Part shown: positions 6,060-12,817 of the stretch, piece after piece
Layout of the letters: each line of letters starts with the position of its first letter
How positions within the stretch are numbered: the stretch's first letter is position 1
NCBI GenBank assembly: GCA_045649265.1
Contig: JAZRPO010000068.1
Location: 1-13,099 of the forward strand
Length of the DNA stretch: 13,099 nucleotides
Direction: 5' to 3'
From: SIG480 sp045649265
GTDB taxonomy: Bacteria; Bacillota; Clostridia; Oscillospirales; JAAYXM01
Translations under genes and position numbers: made by a program
The notes under the pieces: generated by a model
Database searches by the model: none
What the model was told of the DNA's origin: nothing
What the model saw: only the letters and a program-made list of their open reading frames with translations

Positions 6060-7448
6060 TTGAAGCTTTGTGATATGACAGCCGTTGAGCTTTCGAAAAA
6101 GCTTTTAAAAAAAGAGATATCGGCGCGTGAGCTTTCGGGGGAGTATATCGCGCGGGCTGAAAATAAAAACCCTCACTTGCAGGCATATATAACGCTTTGT
6201 TGTGAAAAAGCTATGGAACAGGCGGAGAAGGCAGATATGCTTTTTGCCGAAGGCTCGGCTAATTTCATGACCGGCTTGTGCATAGGCGTAAAGGATAATA
6301 TCTGCACGGAAAAAATAAGAACGACATGTGCATCAAATATGCTTTCAAAATATGTTCCGACATACGACGCAACAGTCGTGAAGAAGATAAAGCAAAACCG
6401 TGGCATTATAATCGGCAAAACAGACCTTGACGAGTTTGGGATGGGCGCTTTCGGAGAAAACTCTGCTTTTGGGCAGTGTAAAAACCCTATTAACGAAGAA
6501 TACCCTCCCGGCGGCTCATCCTCAGGCTCGGCTGCGGCTGTCACAGCAGGGCTTTGTACCTGGGCAATAGGGTCTGACACGGGAGGCTCGGCTCGGCTTC
6601 CGGCATCTTTTTGCGGATGTGTTGGTTTTAAGCCGACGTACGGTGCGATTTCGCGCTTTGGCCTTATTTCATATGCTTCGTCAATGGACACGGTCGGGAT
6701 AATTACGAAAACAGCAGCAGATGCCGCAATGCTTTCGCCTTTCCTGTTTGGAAAGGACCAAAAGGATATGACCTCGTGCAATGTGAGGTGTGAGGTAGAT
6801 GTGCTTTACAATCTCTCGGGGATCACATTTACTTTTTCTGAAAAGGATATGGAAGCTTCAGAGCCTTTTATTCAAGAGCGTTTGCTCGAATGTGCAAAAA
6901 CCTTGGAACGCCTTGGTGCAAAGAGGCTTTGCAGGAGCGTGTTTTCAAAACAAAAGCACGATGAGAGCTATAACATTATTTCGTGTGCCGAGGCGATGTC
7001 AAATCTCGCTCGGTATGATGGGATTAAGTACGGCGGTGACGGCAGCAACGTTTTAAAAACGCGTGATATATTCTTTGGTGCAGAGGTTGCAAGGCGGATA
7101 GAGTTTGGGAATTTTGTTTTGAAGAGCGAAAACTATGATGATTTCTACGCTGCTGCGGAGGCTGTGCGAAAAAAGACATCTGAAGAAATCCATAGTCTGC
7201 TATCAGAGGCAGATATTGTTCTCTCGCCGCTTTGCGATTTCGGTGTTCCCAAACTTGGAAAGACAGATGCTCTCCATCCGGACAAATATACAGTTGCTGC
7301 AAATTTTGCAGGCATACCTGCAATTTCAATTCCTTACGGGAAGGATAAAAACGGTATGCCGGTGTCCGTTCAGCTTATGGCAGGAAAAAGGCGTGACTTT
7401 CTTCTTCTCAGGATTGCGGAGCTTCTTGAAAGGGAGGTGGCGCGATGA
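6060..7448 (+). CDS. gatA: Asp-tRNA(Asn)/Glu-tRNA(Gln) amidotransferase subunit A
   Basis: GatA is the glutaminase of GatCAB: it releases ammonia from glutamine, which GatB uses to convert Glu-tRNA(Gln) or Asp-tRNA(Asn) to the correct amidated forms. The 462-residue protein is of the amidase-signature family with an intact Ser-cisSer-Lys triad: Lys78 (GVKDNI), Ser153 (PGGSSSGSAAA) and Ser177 (GSDTGGSARLPASFCG). The 24-residue spacing between the two serines equals that in well-studied GatA. The start is a TTG at 6060, two nt after the gatC stop; the resulting MKLCDMTAVEL aligns with the usual GatA start, whereas the next ATG (6075) would cut into the first helix. The Shine-Dalgarno is weak (GGTG). 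The 3' end overlaps gatB by ATGA. It is slightly shorter than the usual ~485 residues. Confidence 0.96.
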   Translation: MKLCDMTAVELSKKLLKKEISARELSGEYIARAENKNPHLQAYITLCCEKAMEQAEKADMLFAEGSANFMTGLCIGVKDNICTEKIRTTCASNMLSKYVPTYDATVVKKIKQNRGIIIGKTDLDEFGMGAFGENSAFGQCKNPINEEYPPGGSSSGSAAAVTAGLCTWAIGSDTGGSARLPASFCGCVGFKPTYGAISRFGLISYASSMDTVGIITKTAADAAMLSPFLFGKDQKDMTSCNVRCEVDVLYNLSGITFTFSEKDMEASEPFIQERLLECAKTLERLGAKRLCRSVFSKQKHDESYNIISCAEAMSNLARYDGIKYGGDGSNVLKTRDIFFGAEVARRIEFGNFVLKSENYDDFYAAAEAVRKKTSEEIHSLLSEADIVLSPLCDFGVPKLGKTDALHPDKYTVAANFAGIPAISIPYGKDKNGMPVSVQLMAGKRRDFLLLRIAELLEREVAR

Positions 7449-8869
7449 GTTTTGAAGCAGTTATCGGGCTTGAAATACATGTAGAGCTAAAAACAGAAAC
7501 AAAGCTTTTTTGCAGCTGCAAGAACACTTTCGCAGGCTCTCCGAATTCGCGCATATGCCCGGTTTGCACAGGTCAGCCGGGAGCGTTGCCTTCAACTAAC
7601 AAAAAGGCAGTTGAGCTTGCGGTTTTGGCAGCGATATTATTGCGGTGCGAAGTTGCAAATAAGAGCGCGCAGTGCAGGAAACATTACTTTTATCCCGATT
7701 TGCCAAAAGGCTATCAGACCTCACAGCGAGAGCATCCCATAGGCAAAAACGGTAGTTTTGAGTATTTTAGCGGCGGTGAGGTCAAAAAAATCGAAATAGA
7801 ACAGGTTCACCTTGAAGAGGATGCCGGAAAGCTTGTTCATATGGAAAACGGCAAAACCGGAGTGGATTTTAACCGTGCAGGTGTTCCGTTAATTGAGATA
7901 GTCACTCGCCCCGGATTTCATAGTGCAGGTGAGGTGCGCGATTTTCTCGAAACGCTCAGACGCGCAGTGATTCGAGCAGGAATCTCCGAATGCAGAATGG
8001 AGCAAGGTCAGCTTCGGTGCGATGTTAACGTATCAACACGTAAAGCGGGAGATTTAAGCCTCAACCAGAGAGTTGAAATGAAGAATATAAACAGCTTTTC
8101 AGGGGCGTTTCGCGCAGTTGAATATGAAATAGCAAGGCAGATTCAGCTTCGCAACTCAGGCAAAGAAATCGCCGCTGAGACCCGCAGATGGGATGATGAA
8201 AAGAAAAACTCTTTTGTTATGCGAAGCAAGGAGAGCGTTCCTGATTATAAGTTTATGCCGGACCCCGACATTCCTACATATGTAATTCCGGAGATCTTTG
8301 TTGAAAAATTGAGAAAAGAACTTCCCGAAACCGAGCTCTCATGCAGAGCGAGATACAAGGAGCTGAATGTGTCGGACAATGATACGGAGATAATTCTTTC
8401 GGATGTTGAAATGTCCGCTTTTTTTGATGCGTGCTGTGATGCAGGTACCGAGGCTTCGGAATGTGCAAAGCTGCTTGTAGGTGAGGTTTCCTCAATCCTT
8501 TCAAAGAAGAGCCTCTCAATTTCCGAGAGCCTGATGAGCCCGGATGAGCTTTGTAAGGTATCGGAGCTTTGCCTGGAAGGGAAGATAAACAGGCAGAGTG
8601 CAAAGGCTGTTATAGAAAAACTTATTTTAAACGGCGGAAGTGCTGTGGAATATGCAAGGGAATATGAGGTTATATCGGATACTGCGCTTCTTTTGCAAAC
8701 CGTGTCGGATGTTATTTCGAAAAACACGGCAGCATTTTCAGACTATAAAAAGGGAAAAACTGAAGCGCTGGCTTATCTGACAGGGCAATGTATGCGAATT
8801 CTTCATGGCCGTGCAGATGCTGTTTGTATAAAAAAGATTATAAAAGAAAAAATGGAAGAGAGGATTTAA
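7445..8869 (+). CDS. gatB: Asp-tRNA(Asn)/Glu-tRNA(Gln) amidotransferase subunit B
   Basis: GatB phosphorylates the misacylated tRNA's side chain with ATP and transfers the ammonia made by GatA. The 474-residue length is typical. The family start VIGLEIHVELKTETKLFCSC and ICPVCTGQPGALP show the zinc site (Cys23, Cys25, Cys38, Cys41). YFYPDLPKGYQ (76-86), EEDAGKL, DFNRAGVPLIE and RCDVNVS are standard kinase-domain motifs, and PDYKFMPDPDIP marks the end of the catalytic core. The C-terminal part (about 300-474) is the helical and YqeY-like tail that recognises tRNA. GGAGG lies 7-8 nt before the ATG within the end of gatA, and the genes overlap by 4 nt, so translation is coupled. Confidence 0.97.
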   Translation: MSFEAVIGLEIHVELKTETKLFCSCKNTFAGSPNSRICPVCTGQPGALPSTNKKAVELAVLAAILLRCEVANKSAQCRKHYFYPDLPKGYQTSQREHPIGKNGSFEYFSGGEVKKIEIEQVHLEEDAGKLVHMENGKTGVDFNRAGVPLIEIVTRPGFHSAGEVRDFLETLRRAVIRAGISECRMEQGQLRCDVNVSTRKAGDLSLNQRVEMKNINSFSGAFRAVEYEIARQIQLRNSGKEIAAETRRWDDEKKNSFVMRSKESVPDYKFMPDPDIPTYVIPEIFVEKLRKELPETELSCRARYKELNVSDNDTEIILSDVEMSAFFDACCDAGTEASECAKLLVGEVSSILSKKSLSISESLMSPDELCKVSELCLEGKINRQSAKAVIEKLILNGGSAVEYAREYEVISDTALLLQTVSDVISKNTAAFSDYKKGKTEALAYLTGQCMRILHGRADAVCIKKIIKEKMEERI

Positions 8870-8871
8870 AA

Positions 8872-9369
8872 ATGAATTTCAACACAGATTTCAGAGCAGA
8901 GGACTATGCCGAGCTTTGCTGGTTTCAGACAAAGCTCGCAACGACGGTTTTGTCAGTTGCGCTATCTGTTGCGTTTGGAGCAACCCTTGCAGGCTTTGTG
9001 CATAATATTTTAATCGGAATTTTATTTGCTGTTATCGTCTGCCCGATAATAAAGCATTTTCAAAAAAGAAGCGTCATAAAGCGTGCTAACCGACGGTTTG
9101 GTGCATTTGGAACATCGAGTGAGCTTAATCTCGTTGTCAATGAGGATGAGATTCTCCAAATCTCAAATTCGGGCGAAACACGCCTTGCGTGGCAGGATGT
9201 TTATTCTGTGAGAGAGTCAGAAAACAGCTATTATGTGTTTTTGACAAAGCGCAAAGCATTTTACTTTCCGAAGAGAAGCTTCGAATCTGAGAAACAAAAA
9301 CGCGAGTTTTTAGATTATATTGGAAGATATGCACCGCGTGAAAAAGTTAAAATCAAAGCCGAAAATTAA
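8872..9369 (+). CDS. YcxB-like two-TM membrane protein of unknown function
   Basis: The 165-residue product has two adjacent hydrophobic segments at about 22-42 and 45-63, then a basic cytoplasmic stretch and a C-terminal beta-rich domain (about 84-150). Features such as LNLVVNEDEILQISNSGETR, LAWQDVYSV and FYFPKRSF resemble the YcxB-like C-terminal domain, in which a W-x-x-V/I turn is followed by a Y-x-F/L-strand and F-P-K/R. The role of this family is unknown. ATG 8872 is chosen because GAGAGGA lies 7 nt before it; a longer upstream reading overlaps gatB heavily. It starts 2 nt after the gatB stop and is followed 21 nt later by trmO, so it is part of the operon. Assignment to the family is from pattern only. 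Confidence 0.75.
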   Translation: MNFNTDFRAEDYAELCWFQTKLATTVLSVALSVAFGATLAGFVHNILIGILFAVIVCPIIKHFQKRSVIKRANRRFGAFGTSSELNLVVNEDEILQISNSGETRLAWQDVYSVRESENSYYVFLTKRKAFYFPKRSFESEKQKREFLDYIGRYAPREKVKIKAEN

Positions 9370-9390
9370 TTTCAAAGAGAGAATTCGCTT

Positions 9391-10089
9391 ATGAAAAAGA
9401 GAGATATAACACCTATTGCGTACATAAGAAGCGATTTTGATGAGAAGTTCGGTATTCCGCGTCAGAGTGGGCTTGTCCCGGAAATCTTGGCAAAAATCAT
9501 TTTTGAAGAGGAATTCAGAAACGATGATGCACTTCGCGGGATAGAAGGCTTTTCTCATCTATGGTTGATATTCGATTTTTCAGAAGCTCACAGAGAAACC
9601 TGGTCGCCTACCGTTCGCCCTCCGCGCCTTGGCGGAAATGAGAGAATCGGAGTGTTTGCAAGCCGTTCACCATTTCGCCCGAACAGCCTCGGGCTTTCCT
9701 CGGTAAAGCTTGAACGGATAGAGCGGGATGAGAAGCTGGGAAGTGTTATCATAGTAAGCGGTGCCGATTTGCTTGACATGACCCCGATATACGATATAAA
9801 ACCGTATATTCCGTATGCCGACTGCCATGTAGATGCGCGTGGCGCATATACGGAAACCGTTCCGGAAAGAAAGCTTGAAGTTGAGATTCCCGATGAGTTT
9901 TGCAGCCTTGTTCCGACTGAAAAGCTCGATGCACTAAAAGGGTGCATTTCGCAGGACCCCCGTCCGTCATACCAGAATAACGAGCAGAGGATATACAGCA
10001 TGGCTTTTGCAGGGCTTGACGTACACTTCCGTGTAGTTGGAGGCGTTGCTCATATCACGGGAATTGATGAGAGGAAGAAGGAAAAATGA
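9391..10089 (+). CDS. trmO: tRNA (m6t6A37) methyltransferase TrmO
   Basis: TrmO (TsaA/YaeB family) uses S-adenosylmethionine to N6-methylate threonylcarbamoyladenosine at position 37 of tRNA(Thr). The N-terminal beta-barrel SAM domain is evident: ITPIAYIRSDF (6-16), GLVPEIL, IEGFSHLWLIFDF (51-63), ERIGVFASRSPFRPNSLGLS (84-103) and DMTPIYDIKPYIPYAD (129-144). The R-S-P-x-R-P-N and D-I-K-P-Y motifs are diagnostic. Where many homologues have D-G-T-P, this one has D-M-T-P. Residues after about 170 form the smaller C-terminal domain; total length of 232 is normal. The Shine-Dalgarno is poor (AAAGAGAG, about 8 nt away). The stop overlaps the next gene's start by ATGA. A tRNA-modifying enzyme fits its place after gatCAB. 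Confidence 0.93.
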   Translation: MKKRDITPIAYIRSDFDEKFGIPRQSGLVPEILAKIIFEEEFRNDDALRGIEGFSHLWLIFDFSEAHRETWSPTVRPPRLGGNERIGVFASRSPFRPNSLGLSSVKLERIERDEKLGSVIIVSGADLLDMTPIYDIKPYIPYADCHVDARGAYTETVPERKLEVEIPDEFCSLVPTEKLDALKGCISQDPRPSYQNNEQRIYSMAFAGLDVHFRVVGGVAHITGIDERKKEK

Positions 10090-10871
10090 GAGAAAGTGTT
10101 ATAATATTTGAAATACTAATACCTCTTTTGGGAACCGCTCTCGGTTCGTCATGCGTATTTTTTTTCAGGGGGAAAACAAATAAAACTCTTGAACGCTCGC
10201 TCACCGGATTTGCAGCAGGCGTGATGGTTGCGGCTTCCGTGTGGAGCCTTATCATCCCGTCGTTTGAATACGCAAGCCATATGGGAAAATGGTCTTTTAT
10301 TCCCGTAACGGTGGGTTTCTGGCTGGGTATTCTGTTTCTTCTTCTGCTTGACCGCATTATTCCGCATCTTCATCGCAACGCCGGTGAGGTTGAGGGTGTG
10401 CAGAGCAATTTAAAAAAATCGTCAATGCTGGTTCTTGCAGTAGCTTTGCACAACTTGCCCGAAGGAATGGCTGTCGGTGCAGTGCTTGCGGGCGCGATTC
10501 ACGGTGATGCTGCAGTATCAGGAGCGGGGGCGCTTGCTCTTTCGATAGGTATTGCCATCCAGAATTTCCCCGAGGGAGCAATAATCTCAATGCCACTCAG
10601 AAACGATGGGCTTGGAAAAACAAAGTCATTTTTATACGGAGTCGCCTCGGGAAGTGTCGAACCGATAGGCGCACTTATTACCTTACTTGCGGCAGGCCTG
10701 GTTGTTCCGCTTTTGCCGTATTTTCTGAGCTTTGCCGCCGGTGCTATGATTTATGTCGTTGTCGAAGAGCTTATTCCCGAAATGTCGCACGGAGAACATT
10801 CAAATATAGGAACGACTATGTTTGCAGTCGGTTTTTCGGTCATGATGATTCTTGATGTGGTTTTAGGTTAA
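10086..10871 (+). CDS. ZIP-family divalent metal transporter
   Basis: This 261-residue integral membrane protein with about eight predicted membrane segments resembles bacterial ZIP transporters of the ZupT/GufA type, which import Zn2+ and other divalent metals into the cytoplasm. The metal-binding helices are visible: HNLPEGMAVG (122-131) and QNFPEG (159-164), plus Glu194 (SVEPIGA) and the EE pair at 227-228. A His-containing loop (IPHLHRN, 92-98) lies between the third and fourth segments. The start overlaps trmO by 4 nt; the Shine-Dalgarno is likely GAGAGGAAG, inside the end of trmO. It appears to be the last gene of the ligA operon; the only downstream structure is a weak A/T stem (AAAAAAAGAGTTTTTT). 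Metal preference cannot be read from the sequence. Confidence 0.9.
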   Translation: MRESVIIFEILIPLLGTALGSSCVFFFRGKTNKTLERSLTGFAAGVMVAASVWSLIIPSFEYASHMGKWSFIPVTVGFWLGILFLLLLDRIIPHLHRNAGEVEGVQSNLKKSSMLVLAVALHNLPEGMAVGAVLAGAIHGDAAVSGAGALALSIGIAIQNFPEGAIISMPLRNDGLGKTKSFLYGVASGSVEPIGALITLLAAGLVVPLLPYFLSFAAGAMIYVVVEELIPEMSHGEHSNIGTTMFAVGFSVMMILDVVLG

Positions 10872-10899
10872 GAAAAAAAGAGTTTTTTGTAAAAAAGTG

Positions 10900-10928
10900 T
10901 TGCATTGTATAAAAAAGTATGTTAGACT
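10900..10928 (+). promoter_or_regulatory. Promoter of the glycine-riboswitch/symporter transcript
   Basis: TTGCAT (10900-10905) and TAGACT (10923-10928) are 17 bp apart, with TGT just before the -10 (extended -10). Transcription would begin near 10935, leaving a leader of about 245 nt that contains the riboswitch. An alternative pair (TTGTAA/TATAAA) a little upstream has only 15-bp spacing. Confidence 0.5.
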
Positions 10929-10955
10929 TCTCTATGTTAAATATAGCCTGATGAA

Positions 10956-10992
10956 ACTTTCAGAATTATGCGTGCCGTGTGAAACTGAAAGT
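10956..10992 (+). other. Hairpin 5' of the glycine aptamer
   Basis: ACTTTCAG (10956-10963) and CTGAAAGT (10985-10992) are perfectly complementary, with a 21-nt loop. The hairpin lies just before the aptamer. Singlet glycine riboswitches are known to keep a reduced partner ('ghost aptamer') on one side; this hairpin is a candidate for one, but could also be a simple 5' stem. Confidence 0.45.
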
Positions 10993-10996
10993 GGAG

Positions 10997-11080
10997 GGGA
11001 CTCTGGAGAATCTCTTTAATGAGTGCCGAAGGTGTAAGGAGGCGGATTGCTTCTGAATCTCTCAGGCAAAAGAACAGAGA
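10997..11080 (+). ncRNA. Glycine riboswitch (single aptamer)
   Basis: The conserved glycine-aptamer core is readable: GGGACTCTGGAGA (10997-11009), GAGTGCCGAAGG (11021-11032) and TCTCTCAGGCAAAAGAACAG (11058-11077). P1 is CTCTG (11001-11005) with CAGAG (11075-11079); P2 is GAGA (11006-11009) with TCTC (11060-11063); P3 is CTC (11012-11014) with GAG (11021-11023). Only one full aptamer is present; the usual tandem partner is not seen. The RNA binds glycine and controls the AGCS symporter gene downstream through the terminator at 11125-11155. Glycine riboswitches upstream of AGCS genes are well known. Whether glycine turns the gene on or off cannot be decided here. Confidence 0.93.
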
Positions 11081-11084
11081 AAAG

Positions 11085-11113
11085 CACGTGCAAGTTTATT
11101 GCTTTTGCGTGTG
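11085..11113 (+). other. Stem-loop between aptamer and terminator
   Basis: CACGTGCAA (11085-11093) pairs with TTGCGTGTG (11105-11113), 9 bp with two G-U pairs, followed by ATTTTTC. It could act as a weak first terminator. In addition AGCAC (11083-11087) is complementary to GTGCT (11124-11128) in the left arm of the main terminator, so this segment may contribute to an antiterminator. Which form prevails is not known. Confidence 0.4.
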
Positions 11114-11124
11114 ATTTTTCAGAG

Positions 11125-11155
11125 TGCTGCATTTTATGTGGCATTTTTTTATTTT
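11125..11155 (+). terminator. Intrinsic terminator, likely riboswitch expression platform
   Basis: TGCTGCAT (11125-11132), loop TTT and ATGTGGCA (11136-11143) form an 8-bp stem with two G-U pairs, followed at once by seven T and, after one A, four more T. It is 45 nt after the aptamer and 25 nt before the symporter ATG, as expected for transcriptional control by the glycine riboswitch. Confidence 0.8.
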
Positions 11156-11180
11156 AATCAAATTTTTAGGAGGTTTCATT

Positions 11181-12596
11181 ATGTCAAAAATCGAAGCGGT
11201 TTTACTAAGTGTGATGAATGCAATCAACACCTATATGGCAGACTATGTTCTCATAATTCTGCTTGTAGGCATCGGTCTTTATTTTACGATAAAGACTCGC
11301 TTTGTTCAGGTTCGCTGCTTTGGCGAAGGAATGAAGAAAACTTTTTCAAACGTAAAGTTTTTCGGTGAAAAGCAAGAGAGCGGCCTCAGTTCTTTCCAGG
11401 CTCTTGCTACTGCTATTGCAGGTCAGGTCGGTACCGGTAACATTGTAGGTGCATCAGGTGCTATCCTCATCGGTGGTCCGGGTGCTATCTTCTGGATGTG
11501 GGTAATTGCATTTCTCGGTATGGCTACAATCTATGCAGAAGCTGTTCTTGCTCAGGAGACAAGGAAGGTTGATGAGGACGGCACGGTTCACGGCGGCCCG
11601 ATTTACTACATAAAGAGAGCGTTTACGGGAAAGTTCGGAACATTCCTTTCAGGCTTCTTCGCTATTGCAACCGTTATCTCCCTCGGCTTTATCGGTGGTA
11701 TGGTTCAGTCAAACTCCATCGGAGCGACAATCAATACCGCTTTTGGTGTCCCGACATGGGTAACAGGTCTGGTTCTCGCAGTTGTTGTTGGATTCATCGT
11801 AATCGGCGGCGCAAAGAGAATCGCATCTGCAGCTGAAAAGATCGTTCCGATTATGGGCGTTCTCTACATCCTTGGCGCTCTCATCGTTCTTGCGGTAAAC
11901 ATCACAAGAATCCCCGAAACATTCGCTCTCATCTTCAAGTACGCTTTCACTCCCGATGCTCTCATCGGTGGTGGAATCGGTTACGCTCTCAAGACAGCGA
12001 TCAGCCAGGGCGCAAAGCGAGGACTCTTCTCCAATGAAGCCGGTATGGGTTCAACTCCGCATGCTCACGCTATGGCAAATGTCGAGAAGCCGCACGATCA
12101 GGGCGTAGCTGCTATGATCGGTGTTTTCATTGACACATTCATCGTTCTTACAATGACAGCGCTTGTCGTTATTACCTGCACATACACAACAGGCGGAGCT
12201 CTTGCGGGGGCTGACGGAGCTACATATGCTGATATGATTGCGTCAGCGGGTCTTGATAAGACAAATATTGCTCAGGCGGCATTCGGAAGTGTATTCGGAA
12301 CATGGCTCGGAAATGCATTCGTTGCAATCTGCCTTATGTTCTTCGCTTTCACAACTATCATCAGCTGGAACCTCTTTGGCGAGATCAATTTCGAGCACCT
12401 CTTCGGCAAGAAGTCAAAAATTGTTTACTTCATAATTGCAATCGTCTTCGTTTTCCTCGGCACAATTGTTACGGAAAACGAGCTTGTATGGCTCACGCAG
12501 GATACCTTTAATCAGTTTATGGTTATTCCGAACGTTATGGCTCTGATAGCGCTTTCAAAGCTTGTTAAGGATTCATCAAAGAATAAGCTGAAATAG
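11181..12596 (+). CDS. Sodium:alanine/glycine symporter (AGCS family)
   Basis: The 471-residue membrane protein imports alanine or glycine with sodium. AGCS signatures are ATAIAGQVGTGNIVGASGA (76-94), HGGPIYYI (137-144) and GLFSNEAGMGSTPHAHAMA (281-299), which line the substrate and Na+ sites in known members. About ten or eleven hydrophobic segments are visible. The start is the ATG at 11181, preceded by AGGAGG (11168-11173) 7 nt away; an upstream GTG at 11124 would lie inside the terminator and add a non-family segment. The riboswitch makes glycine the likely regulator and probably a substrate. Codons such as ATC, CTC, TTC and GGT/GGC are far more frequent than in the neighbouring genes, suggesting high expression. 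No gene is cotranscribed with it. Confidence 0.95.
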   Translation: MSKIEAVLLSVMNAINTYMADYVLIILLVGIGLYFTIKTRFVQVRCFGEGMKKTFSNVKFFGEKQESGLSSFQALATAIAGQVGTGNIVGASGAILIGGPGAIFWMWVIAFLGMATIYAEAVLAQETRKVDEDGTVHGGPIYYIKRAFTGKFGTFLSGFFAIATVISLGFIGGMVQSNSIGATINTAFGVPTWVTGLVLAVVVGFIVIGGAKRIASAAEKIVPIMGVLYILGALIVLAVNITRIPETFALIFKYAFTPDALIGGGIGYALKTAISQGAKRGLFSNEAGMGSTPHAHAMANVEKPHDQGVAAMIGVFIDTFIVLTMTALVVITCTYTTGGALAGADGATYADMIASAGLDKTNIAQAAFGSVFGTWLGNAFVAICLMFFAFTTIISWNLFGEINFEHLFGKKSKIVYFIIAIVFVFLGTIVTENELVWLTQDTFNQFMVIPNVMALIALSKLVKDSSKNKLK

Positions 12597-12609
12597 TAAA
12601 AATAAAAAA

Positions 12610-12652
12610 TTCCGGGATTCGCATTGATGCGACCCCGAAAAGTCAGACTTTT
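12610..12652 (+). terminator. Two hairpins ending the symporter transcript
   Basis: The first hairpin has TCGCAT (12619-12624) / ATGCGA (12627-12632) with a 2-nt loop, extended past a small bulge by GGG/CCC (12614-12616 with 12633-12635). The second is AAAAGTC (12638-12644) / GACTTTT (12646-12652), followed by one more T. The first hairpin plus the T-run of the second make a plausible terminator 13 nt after the stop codon, although the T-run is not directly behind the strong stem. Confidence 0.55.
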
Positions 12653-12687
12653 TACATCGTAGCAGTTTGAATGACTGCTACGATGTA
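12653..12687. repeat. Perfect 14-bp inverted repeat
   Basis: TACATCGTAGCAGT (12653-12666) and ACTGCTACGATGTA (12674-12687) are exact reverse complements around a 7-nt loop (TTGAATG). No T-tract follows in either direction (ATACTATTT on the plus strand, AAAAAGTC on the minus strand), so it does not look like an ordinary terminator. It could be an mRNA 3' end stabiliser, an operator-like site or a remnant of a small repeat element. Confidence 0.75.
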
Positions 12688-12748
12688 ATACTATTTATAT
12701 GTATTCAATATTGTGGCAAAAATTCACCGGAAACTTTTGTTTTTGTTA

Positions 12749-12777
12749 TTGCAAAATTTAAAGGTGTATGATAGAAT
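12749..12777 (+). promoter_or_regulatory. Promoter of the right-edge gene
   Basis: TTGCAA (12749-12754) and TAGAAT (12772-12777) are 17 bp apart and the -10 is extended by TGA (12769-12771). It lies about 40 nt before the ATG at 12818. Match and spacing are good for a vegetative promoter, and it separates this gene from the symporter unit. Confidence 0.65.
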
Positions 12778-12817
12778 TAGCTGACTCTAAAATAGAATAA
12801 AAAGGGGTTTTGTTACG

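Noticed and set aside
6173..6781. 202-codon minus-strand ORF inside gatA
   Set aside because: Shadow of the gatA coding frame: antisense to well-conserved catalytic regions, no ribosome binding site and no recognisable domain.
8245..8727. 160-codon minus-strand ORF inside gatB
   Set aside because: Ser-rich antisense product typical of shadow frames; gatB is intact and well supported on the other strand.
10872..10996. Possible second, upstream glycine aptamer
   Set aside because: The conserved core (GCCGAAGG and CAGGCAAAAG) does not occur in this stretch; only a hairpin is present.
11124..11180. GTG start at 11124 for the symporter
   Set aside because: It lies in the riboswitch terminator; AGGAGG is placed correctly for the ATG at 11181, which gives the normal family N-terminus.
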